Source: Vitis vinifera (Eukaryota; Streptophyta; Magnoliopsida; Vitales; Vitaceae). Taken from it: a stretch of 64,000 nucleotides of DNA. Location: positions 5,063,001-5,127,000 of the forward strand of contig NC_081811.1 in assembly GCF_030704535.1 (NCBI RefSeq). The letters run 5' to 3'. The notes below the pieces were generated by a model that saw only the letters and a program-made list of their open reading frames with translations, was not told the DNA's origin and ran no database searches. Position numbers and translations under genes: made by a program. Below are positions 1 through 11,002 of the stretch, one piece after another. The first letter of the stretch is position 1. Every line of letters starts with the position of its first letter.

Positions 1-558
1 CACAAAGCCGACCTTAGTGGTTTTTGGCTTTTTAATTCTCAAGTTGCATCTCAAGCCATGTTCGGGACTACCTGCTACTATTTCACGACCATCCCAATAC
101 CATTGTTGTTAAACTACTTCTAAATTTTTTATCATTAATTTATTCGATCCAAATACTGTTTCATTTTAGTTTTTAAGTGGAGCTCATCTAATAATGTACA
201 TGAATTTCTTACTCTATATATTAATTTAAACCATAAATTCCAAAGTGGAAAGGGTCTTATTTCTTAACCGACAAGGCATTAGCAGTTGAAGAGTTATTGC
301 TCGCACATGTTGTGTATGTGTGGAACTTGACTTTGATTCATGGTGGTGCAATTTTTCCATCATTCTTTTTGTCTGCGGAGAAAGTTTTTCTATTTCTCAT
401 TAGTTTATGGTGTATGTACTTTGCAATTTGAAGTCATAATGGTACTGTAACGTACCACGAGCTACCAATTATAGGATGCATGAATTATGGCTGCAGGTTC
501 CTTTATTCAAGGTTGCTTCTGGTCAATGGGCTTGTAAATTGTATTCATACAATCACAT
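1..558. other. Upstream intergenic region of the expansin gene
   Basis: No open frame, RNA gene or recognisable repeat was found here. The sequence is AT-rich and leads into the TATA box of the expansin gene, so its right part probably contains that gene's promoter. Confidence 0.5.
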
Positions 559-563
559 TTGGC

Positions 564-571
564 TATAAATA
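564..571 (+). promoter_or_regulatory. TATA box of the expansin gene
   Basis: TATAAATA lies 59 bases upstream of the expansin start codon. That distance fits a transcription start near 595-600 and a short 5' leader. It is the only good TATA match close upstream. Confidence 0.7.
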
Positions 572-629
572 GTGGGGGGAATTTGCCATCTCTACCAGCA
601 CAGAGTCTGTACAGAGAGGAGATCAAACA

Positions 630-1577
630 ATGGATAGGCTCTGTGTATTTAGCAGCATTGTTCTCTTTCTGGGGGTGCTCACAGGGACAACACTTAGAGG
701 AGCATCAGCTGCTTGGCTCCAAGCCCATGCAACCTTTTATGGTGGAAGTGATGCTTCAGGAACTATGGGTGAGTTATATATGATCAGTTTCTATCCATTT
801 TGTGGTTTAATTACTTAAATGTTTTTTGCTTATGAGTTTGATCATGTGTGTGTGTTGGGTTCTAGGTGGTGCATGTGGTTATGGCAATCTTTACAGCGAT
901 GGTTATGGAGTAAAGACTGCAGCGCTGAGCACGGCTTTGTTCAACAATGGCAAGGCATGTGGTGGCTGCTATCAGATTGTGTGTGACGCAACCAAGGTGC
1001 CCCAGTGGTGCCTCAAGGGCACATCTATTACCATCACCGCTACCAACTTCTGCCCACCGAATTACGCTCTCCCTAGTGATAATGGCGGGTGGTGCAATCC
1101 TCCAAGGCCTCACTTTGACATGTCTCAACCTGCTTTCGAGTCTATAGCAAAATACAGGGCTGGAATTGTACCAATTCTTTATAGGCAGTAAGTATACATC
1201 TACCAGGTCATCTGTTCTCTTTTTATATATATACATAAAGTGATATGGAGTTCTTTGGATTAATCAGAGTTCGATGCAAGAGAAGCGGAGGCATGAGGTT
1301 CACCATAAATGGAAGGGATTACTTCGAGCTAGTTCTGATATCCAATGTGGGAGGTGCTGGAGAAGTCTCTAAGGTATGGATAAAAGGGTCCAAAGCCAAT
1401 AGCTGGGAAGCCATGACCAGGAACTGGGGCTCAAACTGGCAGAGCCTGAAATACCTGAACGGCCAGAGCTTGTCCTTTAGAGTCCAAAGCAGTGACGGGA
1501 AGACCCTCACAGCCCTCAATGTGGCACCTTCAAACTGGAAGTTTGGCCAGTCATTCACCACAAATGTTCAATTCTGA
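630..1577 (+). CDS. EXPA: Alpha-expansin (EXPA family), three exons, intact
   Basis: Exons are 630-768, 866-1187 and 1268-1577. All junctions are GT-AG and the joined frame is 257 codons (256 aa), normal for alpha-expansins. Residues 1 to about 27 form a hydrophobic signal peptide. The N-terminal GH45-like domain contains the Cys pattern (CGYGN, CGGCY) and the HFD motif at residues 129-131. The WCNPP stretch just before HFD is the alpha-expansin hallmark. The C-terminal CBM63-like domain ends in FGQSF and conserved Trp residues are present. Family role: acid-induced, non-hydrolytic loosening of cellulose-xyloglucan contacts in the cell wall. The first intron follows GTMG, a usual EXPA position. 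No lesion was seen. It converges on the ABCG pseudogene, whose 3' end is 275 bases away. The exact EXPA subgroup was not determined. Confidence 0.95.
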
Positions 1578-1852
1578 AGTTCCTTGTATACTACCATACT
1601 TCAGTTTTGTTGTTTCTTCCTGTATTTAGTTTGCAACTTGGGGGGTTGTGGCTGATCCTTTCTTTGATGAAGCCCACCTCATCAAAAATAAAATTCAACT
1701 CTAAACCAGACCCATTCAATAAAATCCTTTCTTTGATTTTTTTTTTTTCCTCTGAAGGCAAAGCATAGAAATCAATGTTTGACATGAAAATACAATCATT
1801 ATTGAGAAGAAGCTTGTCAAAGTTACAACTTAAATCCAGTGGATGAACATGT

Positions 1853-2716
1853 TTACTTCCTTTGGAAGTTGAGTTTTGCAATTGTATACCCAAAAACTGA
1901 AGCAAAGACTAGTGGGAAAGAAATAAGAACAATTGCTGTAACACCTAAATCATCATGGTTATACCCATAATAGCTTTTGAAGAAAGCATTGATTGCATTG
2001 GGTTCTCCAAATACTGATATTTCCTTGTTTATATCTCCATATTGTGAAGTGATCAGAGCTTTCAGGGACCAAGCTGTTGGGCAAATCCAATAACCCCAAA
2101 CCCACCATTTTGGAATTTTCTGTAGAAAAAGCATGGAACAGAATTGGATTATCTGAATTCATATTATTCAAGTAGAAATACTCTGTTGTATTGCAGATGA
2201 CCTGACAGAAAAATAGTGGGCTTACTGGTTCAGATATGATGAACCCTGCAAACAAATTCAACATGGTGTAGGAGAAGCCGGCCAATGCTGAAGCCACTTG
2301 GAAAGTTGGGGTCAATGAAATAAACATCATGCCAAGATAGTTGAAGTAGAGCAATGTAGAAAACACAGTGTATGAATACCATATCATTTTGTAGGCTGAC
2401 CAGTAGAAATTTATTGCTGGATATGTAATTGTGACAAACAAAAGAGCTTGGAGGGATATATACGGAATCTCAACAGTCACCTGCAACGTAAGAAAAAGAA
2501 GCTTCATATTAAACTATTGTCAATTTAAGAACTTAATCATTGTGTCCGTAGTGTCTGGAGGATAAGCTGAACCTGAGCAGAGGGGTAGGAGTACATTCCA
2601 GCAAACCTTTCTCGGTAGAGGACAGTACGTTCAGTAACTATGAATGGTAGAACAGTTGAGCTGTTGCCCAAGACTAGAAAGAAAATGGACATTGACCCCA
2701 CTATGTTGATCAAATC
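1853..2716 (-). pseudogene. ABCG copy A: last three exons (end of TMD2)
   Basis: Exons 2573-2716, 2226-2480 and 1853-2119 have GT-AG introns and lengths divisible by three. They encode [71 protein letters not shown] and the C-terminal AKLNFQRK before TAA at 1853-1855. These are standard PDR TMD2 sequences with no stop. They have no NBD2 upstream, since the DNA between 2717 and 7455 is repeat-derived. Confidence 0.88.
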
Positions 2717-2869
2717 CTGTTCAACATCCCTTCAGAACAATGATCGTAGTTTCAGCATTTCATATGAAAGAAATAGACAAAAGCAGAGCATCTAATATCA
2801 GAAGTTTGAATACTGTATCTGGCTAGACCTAGTTTTCGTGTAAAAGTAAATGTAGGAGGCAATAAGTAT

Positions 2870-3340
2870 GATTATTTGCTTGCCATTGGGATTGTGATAA
2901 TTCCCCATCAGGAAAAAGTTTTTGATATTATATAAGTATGAGCTCTTCTTAATCATGTAGAGACGTTTTAAAAACTGTGGCTTAGGTGTGAAAATTTGTT
3001 TGACGCCGCAATAAATCTAGGTTTGTTTGGTCTGTAAAGGGTGTTTTTGTTTGGTTCCTCAATCCTATGTGACATAACAAGGATGTTGTACCTGCATAGA
3101 AGGTGATTGTGATATTCCATATGGGATAGAAGAAAAAGTTTGTCATTGTATATAAATGAGCTCCTTTTAATCATATAAACACATCTTAAAAAATTATGAG
3201 AACTCTTTGGGCTTAGAGTGAACAATATTTATATGGTTGAGAATGTGTCGTTACTAAAATGGTTGTTTTTAGTGTGACCAATGTGTACAGTATGTCATTG
3301 GATATCCGATGCTTGCATAGAACAAGAGTTACTGGGGGTA
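2870..3340. repeat. Two degenerate copies of a roughly 200-bp repeat
   Basis: The stretches near 2890-2990 and 3100-3215 share the order gtgat-attcc, aaaaagtttt, tatataa-tatgagctc, cttaatcat and aaaa-tgtgg. They look like diverged tandem copies of a dispersed plant repeat. The family was not identified. The repeat lies where ABCG NBD2 should be. Confidence 0.45.
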
Positions 3341-3389
3341 TTCTTTTTTTTTTTTTAATAGTACTTGTAACATAGTTTTTAATGATTTA

Positions 3390-6300
3390 TGTGCACCTGC
3401 AAGCATGTGACTTGTGAGACTTGGTGGAAACAGATCCTGAGGATCCAACAATGGCACAGATCAGGAACAATAGAGAGGAAAGAAAAAGGAGATATAAGGC
3501 CAAGACCTACATCCACTTTGCAGTTTTAGAGACAATTTTTACAAAGATCATGACCTTTGAAACAACAAAACAAGCATAGGATCTTTTGAAAGAAGAATAT
3601 CAGGGAAATGTCAGGACAAAGCAAATGCTGGTCCTGAACTTGAGAAGGGAATTTGAAATGCAAAAAATGAAGGAGACAAAAGTAGTGAAGGATTATACAG
3701 ACAGGTTGCTGATGTTGGCCAATAAGATTATGATGCTAGGGGAAGAATTCTTTGACACAAGGGTAGTAGAGAAGCTTTTGGTGACCTTGCCTGAGAGATT
3801 TGAATCCAAAATCTCTTCACTTGAAGAGTCCAAGGATCTGTTAATAATAACATTAGCAGAACTCTTCAATGCACTACAAGCTTAAGAGCAAAGGAGAGCT
3901 TACAGAAATGAGGAGACAATTAAGGAAGCATTTCAAGTGAAAGAGGTTGATCAAGCTCAAGGAGGCAACAAAGGAAAGAAACAGTGGAGCAAGAAGAACA
4001 ATAAGAAGGGGGAAAACAACAACAATGGAGGCAACAAGGGCAAGCACCCTCCATGTCCTTATTGTAAGAAAACCTCTTGCAGAAATATTGCTGGTTTATA
4101 CCTAACATTCAGTGTAGGGCATGCAAACAGTTGGGGCATATGGAGAGGGTGTGTAAAAACAAATAGCAAGAAGGACACCAAGCGCAAGCAGTGGATCAAC
4201 ACTAGGAAGAGCAGCTTTTTGTTGCATCTTGTTTTTCTAGTAGCAGTTCAAGTGATATTTGGCTTATAGACAGTGGATGCACAAACCACATGTCTTTTGA
4301 TGAATCCCTTTTCAACGAAGTAAACAAGTCAGAAGTGTTAAGAGTTAGAATTGGCAATGAGCAGTATATTGAGGTGAAAGGTAATGGACTGTTGCAATAA
4401 AAGGCTCTACAGGTATAAAGCTAATTTCTGATGTATTACTTGTTCCAAAGATTGATCAAAATCTGTTGAGTGTGGGACAATTACTTGAGAAAGGTTATTT
4501 TATTGTGTATAAGAATAAAATGTGTGTGATTGCTGACTCAAATGGTGTGGTGTTGTTTTCTGTGAAAATGAATAGCAAAAGTTTCAGTTTAAATTGGAAC
4601 AAGGATGAGTCTAGTGCATATTCATGTACTTTGGATCAGGCTGAGTTATGACACAAAAGGATGGGACATTTTCACTATTCTGCATTGGATTACATGCATT
4701 AAAAGGATCTTGTGCTAGGAATAACTTACAATGGAACAGGAACAACAATATGTGGAGTTTGTCAGCTTGGAAAGCAAGCCAGATTGCCATTTCTTGTTAA
4801 TAAGGCATGGAGAGCAATTGAGAAGCTTCAATTGATCCATACTAATGTTTGTGGACCTATGAGGACTGCATCCTTAAGTGGTAACAGGTATTTTATGGTT
4901 CTTGTTGATGACTTTAGTAGAATATGTTGGGTTTATTTTCTCAAATAGAAGTCTGAGGTTGCTGGTGTGTTTTGGAAGTTCAAAACATGGATTGAAAATC
5001 AAAGTGGCTATAGAATTAAGGTCATTAGGTGTGATAATGGGATTAAATATACGACTGACAAATTTGTTGAGTTTTGTGAAGTTGTAGGGATTGAACATCA
5101 GCTTACTACAACCTATACTCCTCAACAAAATGGAGTCAGTGAGAGGAAAAACATGATAATTATGGAGATGGCTAGATGTTTGGTGTTTGAGAAGGAAATG
5201 CCAAAAATATTTTGGGCTGAGGCTGTTAATACTACTATATTTATGCTAAATAGGTTACCAACCAAGGTTTTAAAGGGAAAAACACCTATGGAAGCCTGGT
5301 ATGGTTTAAAACCTTCTATTCATAACTTGAATATTTTGGTTATTTGTGTTTTACTCATATTCCAAATGCAAAGAGGGAGAAGATGGATGAAAAGGCAGAA
5401 TATGGAGTCTTTGTTGTTACAAAATTTATCAACCCTTGACAGAAAAAATCATAGTAAGCAGGGATGTCAAATTTGATGAAGCTGCAAGATGGAATTGGAA
5501 TAAGACTGAACCAGAACAGGCTTATGCAGAAGAAAAAGAACCAGAATTTCAAGTCGATGATGTGATTAATGATGAGCCTATAAGAGGTACTAGGTCACTT
5601 ACAAAAATTTATCAAATGTGCAATATGGCTGTGTTTGAACCTGCAGGGTATGATGAGGCTGTTAAGGATCCAAAGTGGATTGCAACAATAGAGGAGAAGA
5701 TCAAGATGATTCACAAGAATCAAACCTAGGAGTTGGTGGACAAACCACTACACAAGAAAGCTATTGGTGTGAAATGGGTTTATAGAACCAAACTTAATGC
5801 TGATGGTTCTGTAAATAAATACAAGGCAAGGCTAGTTGTAAAAGGGTATGCTTAATTATTTGGTGTAGATTTTTCTGAGACTTTTGCACCTGTAGCAAGG
5901 TTAGACAACATTAGATTGCTTCTAGCACTTGCAAAAAAGTAGTGGAGAATCTACCAGCTTGATGTAAAGTCGGCCTTTCTAAATGGTTATTTGGAGGAAG
6001 AAATTTTTGTTGAACAACCTGAGGGTTTTGTTGCAGATACAGAGAAGGTATACTTGTTAAAAAAAGCGTTATATGGATTGAAGCAGGCTCCAAGAGCCTA
6101 GTACAGTAGGATTGATGAGCATTTGAAGAAGAAAAGCTTCAACAAAAGCATGAGTGAATCAACTTTGTATATCAAATTTATTAATGATGAATTAATAGTT
6201 GTTTCATTATATGTTGATGATTTGCTTGTCCCAGGAAGTAATGTAGAATAGGTGAAGAAATTCAAGGCTCAAATGATGCAAGCATTTGAGATGACTGATC

Positions 6301-7450
6301 TTAGAGAGATGGCATTCTTTCGAGGACTGGAGATTCAACAATTACAGCAAGGGATCTTCATTGGACAACAAAAATATGCCAGGGAAGTGTTGAAGAAATT
6401 CAACATGGAGGATTGTAAGTCATTATGTACCCTTTTGGCTCAAAACGAAAAATTTAGTAAAGATGGTGCTAAAAAGGTTGATGAGGGATTGTACAGGAAT
6501 ATCATAGGCTGTTTGATGTATTTGACAACAAGAAGACCTGATATAATGTTTCCTGTAAATCTGTTGTCCAGGTATATGCATTGTGCAAGTGGGTTGCATT
6601 ATAAGGCTGCTAAGAGGGTGCTCAGGTATGTGAAGGGGACTTTGGATCTTGGAATAAAGTTTGAGAAGAAAGATAAGTTGGTTTTGCATGGTTTTGTTGA
6701 TAGTAATTGGGCAGGATCATGTGATGATATGAGGAGCACATCAGGCTACTTGTTTAGTCTTGGATCAGGTTGTTTCTGTTGGAGTTCAAAGAAGCAAGAA
6801 ATTATAGCTCAGTCTACTGCTGAGGCTGAGTATGTTTCAGTTGCTGCCGCAGTCAATCAAGCCTTATGGTTAAGGAAGCTCATGACAGATTTGAAGATGG
6901 TTCAGGATGTTGCAACTAGAACTTCTGTTGATAATTAAGCTGCCATAGCAATTTCTAACAATCCAGTGTTTCATGACAAGACAAAGCATATTTTGTATTA
7001 GAGAAGTCCAGAAGAATGATGAAGTGAATTTGGTACATTGCAAGGTAGAAGCTCAACTTGCTGATATTTTGACAAAGGGATATCAAAATCAAGGTTTGAA
7101 TTGTTGAGGAAAAAAATTGGTGTTTGCAACAAAAATAGCAAGGAGAAGTGATGACAAGTGCTATATTTGCTTTAGGATTTAAGCTAAAATAAACCAACAG
7201 AGCTGATATTCTGTTGAGAATATTATGAAAGATAGAGGAACAATTTCTAGTTTAGTTTGAATTTTTTGAATTCATATTTGATTTAGTAATGCTATTAGAA
7301 ATCTGTTGAAGATATGTAGGCAGATTTTTTTGACTTTCTTTGTTTCTTTTCCTGTATAAATTCAGATTTTGCAGCAATGCAAGGTGTGCAATTTTCAGCC
7401 CCAAATTTTCTGTGTTTTCTATTCTTACTCTAAAAACCTACGGTCTTAAT
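3390..7450 (+). mobile_element. Old, 5'-truncated Ty1/copia element
   Basis: Plus-strand fragments in copia order can be read: gag (3586-3885, VKDYTDRLLMLANKI), a zinc-knuckle and protease region around 4030-4300, integrase (4712-5476, [16 protein letters not shown]), RT (5750-6240, with several stops) and RT/RNase H (6252-6938, ending in WLRKLM). There are many stops and frameshifts. No 5' LTR or primer-binding site is visible. A probable partial 3' LTR follows the pol end from about 7149. It is much more decayed than the other two copias in this gene, so it came first. It occupies the place of the missing ABCG exons. Confidence 0.85.
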
Positions 7451-7454
7451 TGAA

Positions 7455-7640
7455 GTGAAGAAGAAGGCCTTACACTTCAGAATCATGAAGCCACCAAAAA
7501 GCATCATTACTAAAAAGGAGAAGAGACTGAAAGATGCTGCAGTAGATGGATTTCGAAAAGTGGAGGCAATCAAACGGAATATTGATGTTGATACTAGATG
7601 AAGGTGGAAAAGAACGGGGAATTGGCCGAAAAACCAGGCA
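7455..7640 (-). pseudogene. ABCG copy A: exon 13 (TMD1 helices), degraded edges
   Basis: One minus-strand frame reads FFGQFPVLFHLHLVSTSIFR, followed by a second stretch ending SFLVMMLFGGFMIL. This matches the PDR segment after the YSPEPER loop. The expected acceptor reads CCTGG instead of CCAGG, so the splice site may be lost. The exon's 3' end runs into the old copia remnant. Confidence 0.7.
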
Positions 7641-7729
7641 GCATAGATAACAGTACTGAGACTCAGAGGGGGAGAAACTCATTTATTTTTTCTCTACATA
7701 ATTGAAAGAGTTATATTTGGAGATTACAC

Positions 7730-7959
7730 CTTTCTGGTTCAGGACTGTAACCTATGATAAAATAGGTTAGAGCTGTCCAAAGAAAAGCATCCAAGAATGA
7801 AAATGGAATCTTTAGAATTGCAGCTGGAATGGAATAACTCCATGCTGGATAAAAGTATAGATCCCTTTGCTTGTAGGGGACTGGAAGTCTGGAAACAGTC
7901 AATGCAAACTCTGAAACTTCATTGCTCATAAGTCTAATGATAGCATAAAACAAGGAGCT
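7730..7959 (-). pseudogene. ABCG copy A: exon 12, 3' part (TMD1), cut by the 7.96-10.36 kb copia
   Basis: Exon 12 starts at 10446 (LVVIALITMTTFIRTQM), stops at 10358 inside codons for MSS, and resumes at 7954 with LFYAIIRLMSNEVSEFAL. It then continues through PVPYKQRDLYFYPAWSY to the donor at 7729. Removing the element and one copy of its 5-bp duplication restores an uninterrupted 314-nt exon in the expected phase. The copia is therefore the only lesion in this exon. Confidence 0.88.
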
Positions 7960-8249
7960 TGTTGAATTTTGACTTAGTATTTGCTAGAATTTGAATTTTG
8001 AATATTGCAGCTGGAGTCTTGCACAAAATCTGCAACATCTAGATATTTTCTTATTTTTATTTGGTCAAGATTTGGTTTCTATTTTATAGGAAGTAGTTGT
8101 TCATCATCTAGTAGCTTGATTTTCTGCTATTCTAATGTCATTTAAGTTACAAGTTCATGTATAAATTCAGCATTCTTCATCAATAAAATTATAAGTTCCA
8201 GCAGCCCAAACATATATTTTTTGTATAAGTATTTAATCTTATACCAACA
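7960..8249 (+). repeat. 5' LTR of the non-autonomous copia
   Basis: 290-bp repeat starting TGTTGAATTTTG and ending TACCAACA, matching 10068-10357 throughout as far as I could compare. Confidence 0.95.
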
Positions 8250-8252
8250 AAG

Positions 8253-8265
8253 TGGTATCAGAGCC
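8253..8265 (+). other. Primer-binding site (tRNA-iMet) of the non-autonomous copia
   Basis: tggtatcagagcc begins three bases after the 5' LTR. It is complementary to the 3' end of plant initiator tRNA-Met, the usual copia primer. Confidence 0.9.
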
Positions 8266-8327
8266 ATAGTTATCTTGAGGGGCCAGTGAGGTGAGTGAAC
8301 CCAAACACCTTCTAAAATCATTTAGCA

Positions 8328-10073
8328 ATGGAAGAGTCAAGTCTCACAGTTGCACCATCAGTTCTTGATGGAGACAATTATGAAACTTGGGCTGTTAGAA
8401 TGACAGTTCATCTACAAGCACTTGATGTTTGGGAAGCAGTGGAAGAAAATTATGAAGTTCCTCCCCTAGGAGCCAATCCAACTGTGGCTCAAATGAAGTT
8501 GCATAAAGAAAGAAGGACAAGAAAGGCTAAAGCGAAAGCTTGCTTGTTTGCTGCAGTTTCACCATCAATTTTCATCAAAATCATGAAAATTGATTCAGCT
8601 GCAGAAATTTGGGAGTATCTCAAGGAGGAATACAAAGGAGATGAAAGAATCAAGAACATGCAGGTGATGAACTTGATTCGAGAATTTGAAATGAAGAAAA
8701 TGAGGGAGTCTGATGCTGTTAAAGACTATGCTGCACAACTTCTTTCAATAGCAGACAAAGTTAGGCTGCTTGGAAAAGAATTTTCCAATGAGAAGATTGT
8801 TCAAAAGATATTGGTTACACTTCCTGAGAAATATGAAGCTACAATTTCCTCTTTGGAGAATTCAAAAGATCTGTCAACTATTAGCTTGACAGAATTATTA
8901 CATTCCTTGGAGGCTGTGGAACAAAGAAGACTCATGAGACAAGGAGATACTGCAGAAGGAGCATTTCAAGCAAGAATGCAGAAAAATGCATGCCATAAAA
9001 ATGGAAAGGTGAACAACAACAAGTCGTGTGGCAACAACCAGAAAAATGGAGTTTTTCCACCTTGTCCTCATTGCAAGAAGACAAATCATTCTCCACAAAA
9101 ATGTTGGTGGAGACCAGATGTGAAATGCAACAAGTGTGGTAAACAAGGACATGTGGAGAGGATTTGCAAAAATCAACAGCAGGAAGAAACTAATGCAGTA
9201 GTTGACTATTGTCAGGAGGAGCAATTGTTTGCAGCAACGTGTTTTGCTAATAAAAGCACCTCTAAAAGCTGGCTTGTGGATAGTGGTTGTACAAACCACA
9301 TGACAAATAATCAAGATCTCTTTAGAGAACTTGATAGAACAACTATTTCCAAAGTCAGAATTGGAAATGGTGAGTATATTCCAGTGAAGGGCAAAGGAAC
9401 GGTTGCTATCGAAAGCCAAACAGGTTTGAAACTCATTTATGATGTTTTGTTTGTGCCTGACATTGACCAAAACTTACTCAGTGTTGGACAGCTCGTTGAG
9501 AAAGAATTTAAAGTTTATTTTGAAGATAGGAATTGCATTATCAAAGATGCTGAAGGCAAAGAGGTGTTCAACATAAAAATGAAGGGCAAGAGTTTTGCCT
9601 TGAATTTACTGGAAGATGAGCATACTGCTATTTTACAACAAGATAGCACAACAATGTTTTGGGACAGAAGGGTCGAGCACTTTCATCATGATGATGTGCT
9701 CTACATGAAGAAAAATCAAATAGTTGAAGGACTTCCTGACTTAGAAAAAGATCTTCCTATATGTGCTACTTGTCAATATGGGAAGCAAACTAAACTTCCC
9801 TTTCCAAAGAAAATATCCTGGAGAGCAACCCAAAAACTGCAACTGGTGCATACTGATGTAGGTGGATCTCAAAAGATGCCATCCTTGAAATTGAATGCAA
9901 ACAATGTTCACCAGCTCACTGCACCATATAATCCACAACAAAATGGAGCAGTATATTTTCTGAACATATTGCCAACAAAAGTGTTAAAGAAGCAGACCCC
10001 TTTCGAAGTTTGGTTTGAGTGTCTACGTGCAAGACTTGGAGTTTGCATCTACGAAGTCAAGGAGGAGTGTTGA
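8328..10073 (+). CDS. Intact gag-protease frame with internally deleted integrase (copia)
   Basis: The frame is 581 codons without a stop. It opens with the copia gag N-terminus (APSVLDGDNYETWAVRM) and the UBN2-type gag (VKDYAAQLLSIADKV). Two CCHC zinc knuckles follow, near residues 245-285 (CPHCKKTNHSPQKC and CNKCGKQGHVERIC). The aspartic protease motif is LVDSGCTNHM. Next come the gag-pre-integrase CATCQYGKQTKLPF and short joined integrase pieces (LVHTDVGG, APYNPQQNGA, LPTKVLKKQTPFEVW), ending EVKEEC. Catalytic integrase residues, RT and RNase H are deleted. The frame across the deletions stays open. It could supply capsid and protease but could not replicate alone. Confidence 0.9.
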   Translation: MEESSLTVAPSVLDGDNYETWAVRMTVHLQALDVWEAVEENYEVPPLGANPTVAQMKLHKERRTRKAKAKACLFAAVSPSIFIKIMKIDSAAEIWEYLKEEYKGDERIKNMQVMNLIREFEMKKMRESDAVKDYAAQLLSIADKVRLLGKEFSNEKIVQKILVTLPEKYEATISSLENSKDLSTISLTELLHSLEAVEQRRLMRQGDTAEGAFQARMQKNACHKNGKVNNNKSCGNNQKNGVFPPCPHCKKTNHSPQKCWWRPDVKCNKCGKQGHVERICKNQQQEETNAVVDYCQEEQLFAATCFANKSTSKSWLVDSGCTNHMTNNQDLFRELDRTTISKVRIGNGEYIPVKGKGTVAIESQTGLKLIYDVLFVPDIDQNLLSVGQLVEKEFKVYFEDRNCIIKDAEGKEVFNIKMKGKSFALNLLEDEHTAILQQDSTTMFWDRRVEHFHHDDVLYMKKNQIVEGLPDLEKDLPICATCQYGKQTKLPFPKKISWRATQKLQLVHTDVGGSQKMPSLKLNANNVHQLTAPYNPQQNGAVYFLNILPTKVLKKQTPFEVWFECLRARLGVCIYEVKEEC

Positions 10074-10357
10074 ATTTTGACTTAGTATTTGCTAGAATTT
10101 GAATTTTGAATATTGCAGCTGGAGTCTTGCACAAAATCTGCAACATCTAGATATTTTCTTATTTTTATTTGGTCAAGATTTGGTTTCTATTTTATAGGAA
10201 GTAGTTGTTCATCATCTAGTAGCTTGATTTTCTGCTATTCTAATGTCATTTAAGTTACAAGTTCATGTATAAATTCAGCATTCTTCATCAATAAAATTAT
10301 AAGTTCCAGCAGCCCAAACATATATTTTTTGTATAAGTATTTAATCTTATACCAACA
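10068..10357 (+). repeat. 3' LTR of the non-autonomous copia
   Basis: Direct copy of 7960-8249. The TGA stop codon of the internal frame (10071-10073) lies inside this LTR, four bases from its start. The target duplication gagct follows immediately. Confidence 0.95.
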
Positions 10358-10552
10358 GAGCTCATGTAATAATTCGAGTGGAACACATCCACAGTCATCT
10401 GAGTACGTATGAATGTTGTCATTGTTATTAGTGCAATGACCACAAGCTGCATGAAGAACACATCCAGATGTTTAAAACATTTTTGGATTTCTTATGCAGT
10501 CAAATATGAATTAAATTTGTCAATTTCTTTCTCTCAATTGTCCATTAATTAC

Positions 10553-11001
10553 CTGTGCAGATTTGAATACATGAATGAATGAGTTCCGCTTCATCAGAAG
10601 CCATTCTCTAGCCATGCAAGCTTTGAACAATTCCCACTTTCCCAATGAGTAAGCATTAAATGACAAAGCATTATTTTGGGACTCAGATTTATCAGAAGGC
10701 ATGGAGAGCTCCTCAGCTAGCTTCTGTCCCACGGGAAATTCCTTGAATATTCTTTCAAACTTGTTGACAGAAACATAACTATAAGGCTGGTCTTTGTGGT
10801 GCCAGTACTGTGCTTGATCCCTTCTGGAAGCTACCTGCACAAAGGTACAACATCAGTTCAAAGCAAAGGTTATGAACATGTTGAATAAATTGCATAGCAA
10901 CACACTTCTTGGAGGAAATCCGCAACTCCTTTTCTTGGTGGGCACCTAAAACCACAATGCTAAAAAAAATCCAGTATACGATTGTGAGGCCCATGGTATG
11001 C
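10553..11001 (-). pseudogene. ABCG copy A: exons 10 and 11 (end of NBD1, linker, start of TMD1)
   Basis: Exon 10, ending at 10906, reads HGPHNRILDFF, then TAG at 10960-10962, then HCGFRCPPRKGVADFLQE. Family members have Glu at the stop position. The 5' edge of this exon, around 11001, has no clear acceptor and abuts unrelated DNA. Exon 11 (10553-10834, 94 codons) is open and encodes DQAQYWHHKDQPYSYVS through WLLMKRNSFIHVFKSAQ, the entry into the first membrane domain. Confidence 0.85.
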
Positions 11002-11002
11002 G

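Larger units (their letters stand above)
7960..10357 (+). mobile_element. Non-autonomous Ty1/copia element with apparently identical LTRs, in an ABCG coding exon
   Basis: LTRs are 7960-8249 and 10068-10357 (290 bp each, TG...CA). I found no mismatch between them by eye. The 5-bp target duplication gagct is at 7955-7959 and 10358-10362. A tRNA-Met primer-binding site follows the left LTR and a purine-rich stretch (aaggaggag) precedes the right one. The interior holds one uninterrupted frame for gag-protease and short integrase scraps. RT and RNase H are absent, so it must have been copied by another element's enzymes. Identical LTRs imply a very recent insertion. Confidence 0.95.

Noticed and set aside
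862..1236. 124-codon minus-strand open frame across expansin exon 2
   Set aside because: Shadow of the real expansin exon, which has family motifs and correct splice sites on the plus strand.
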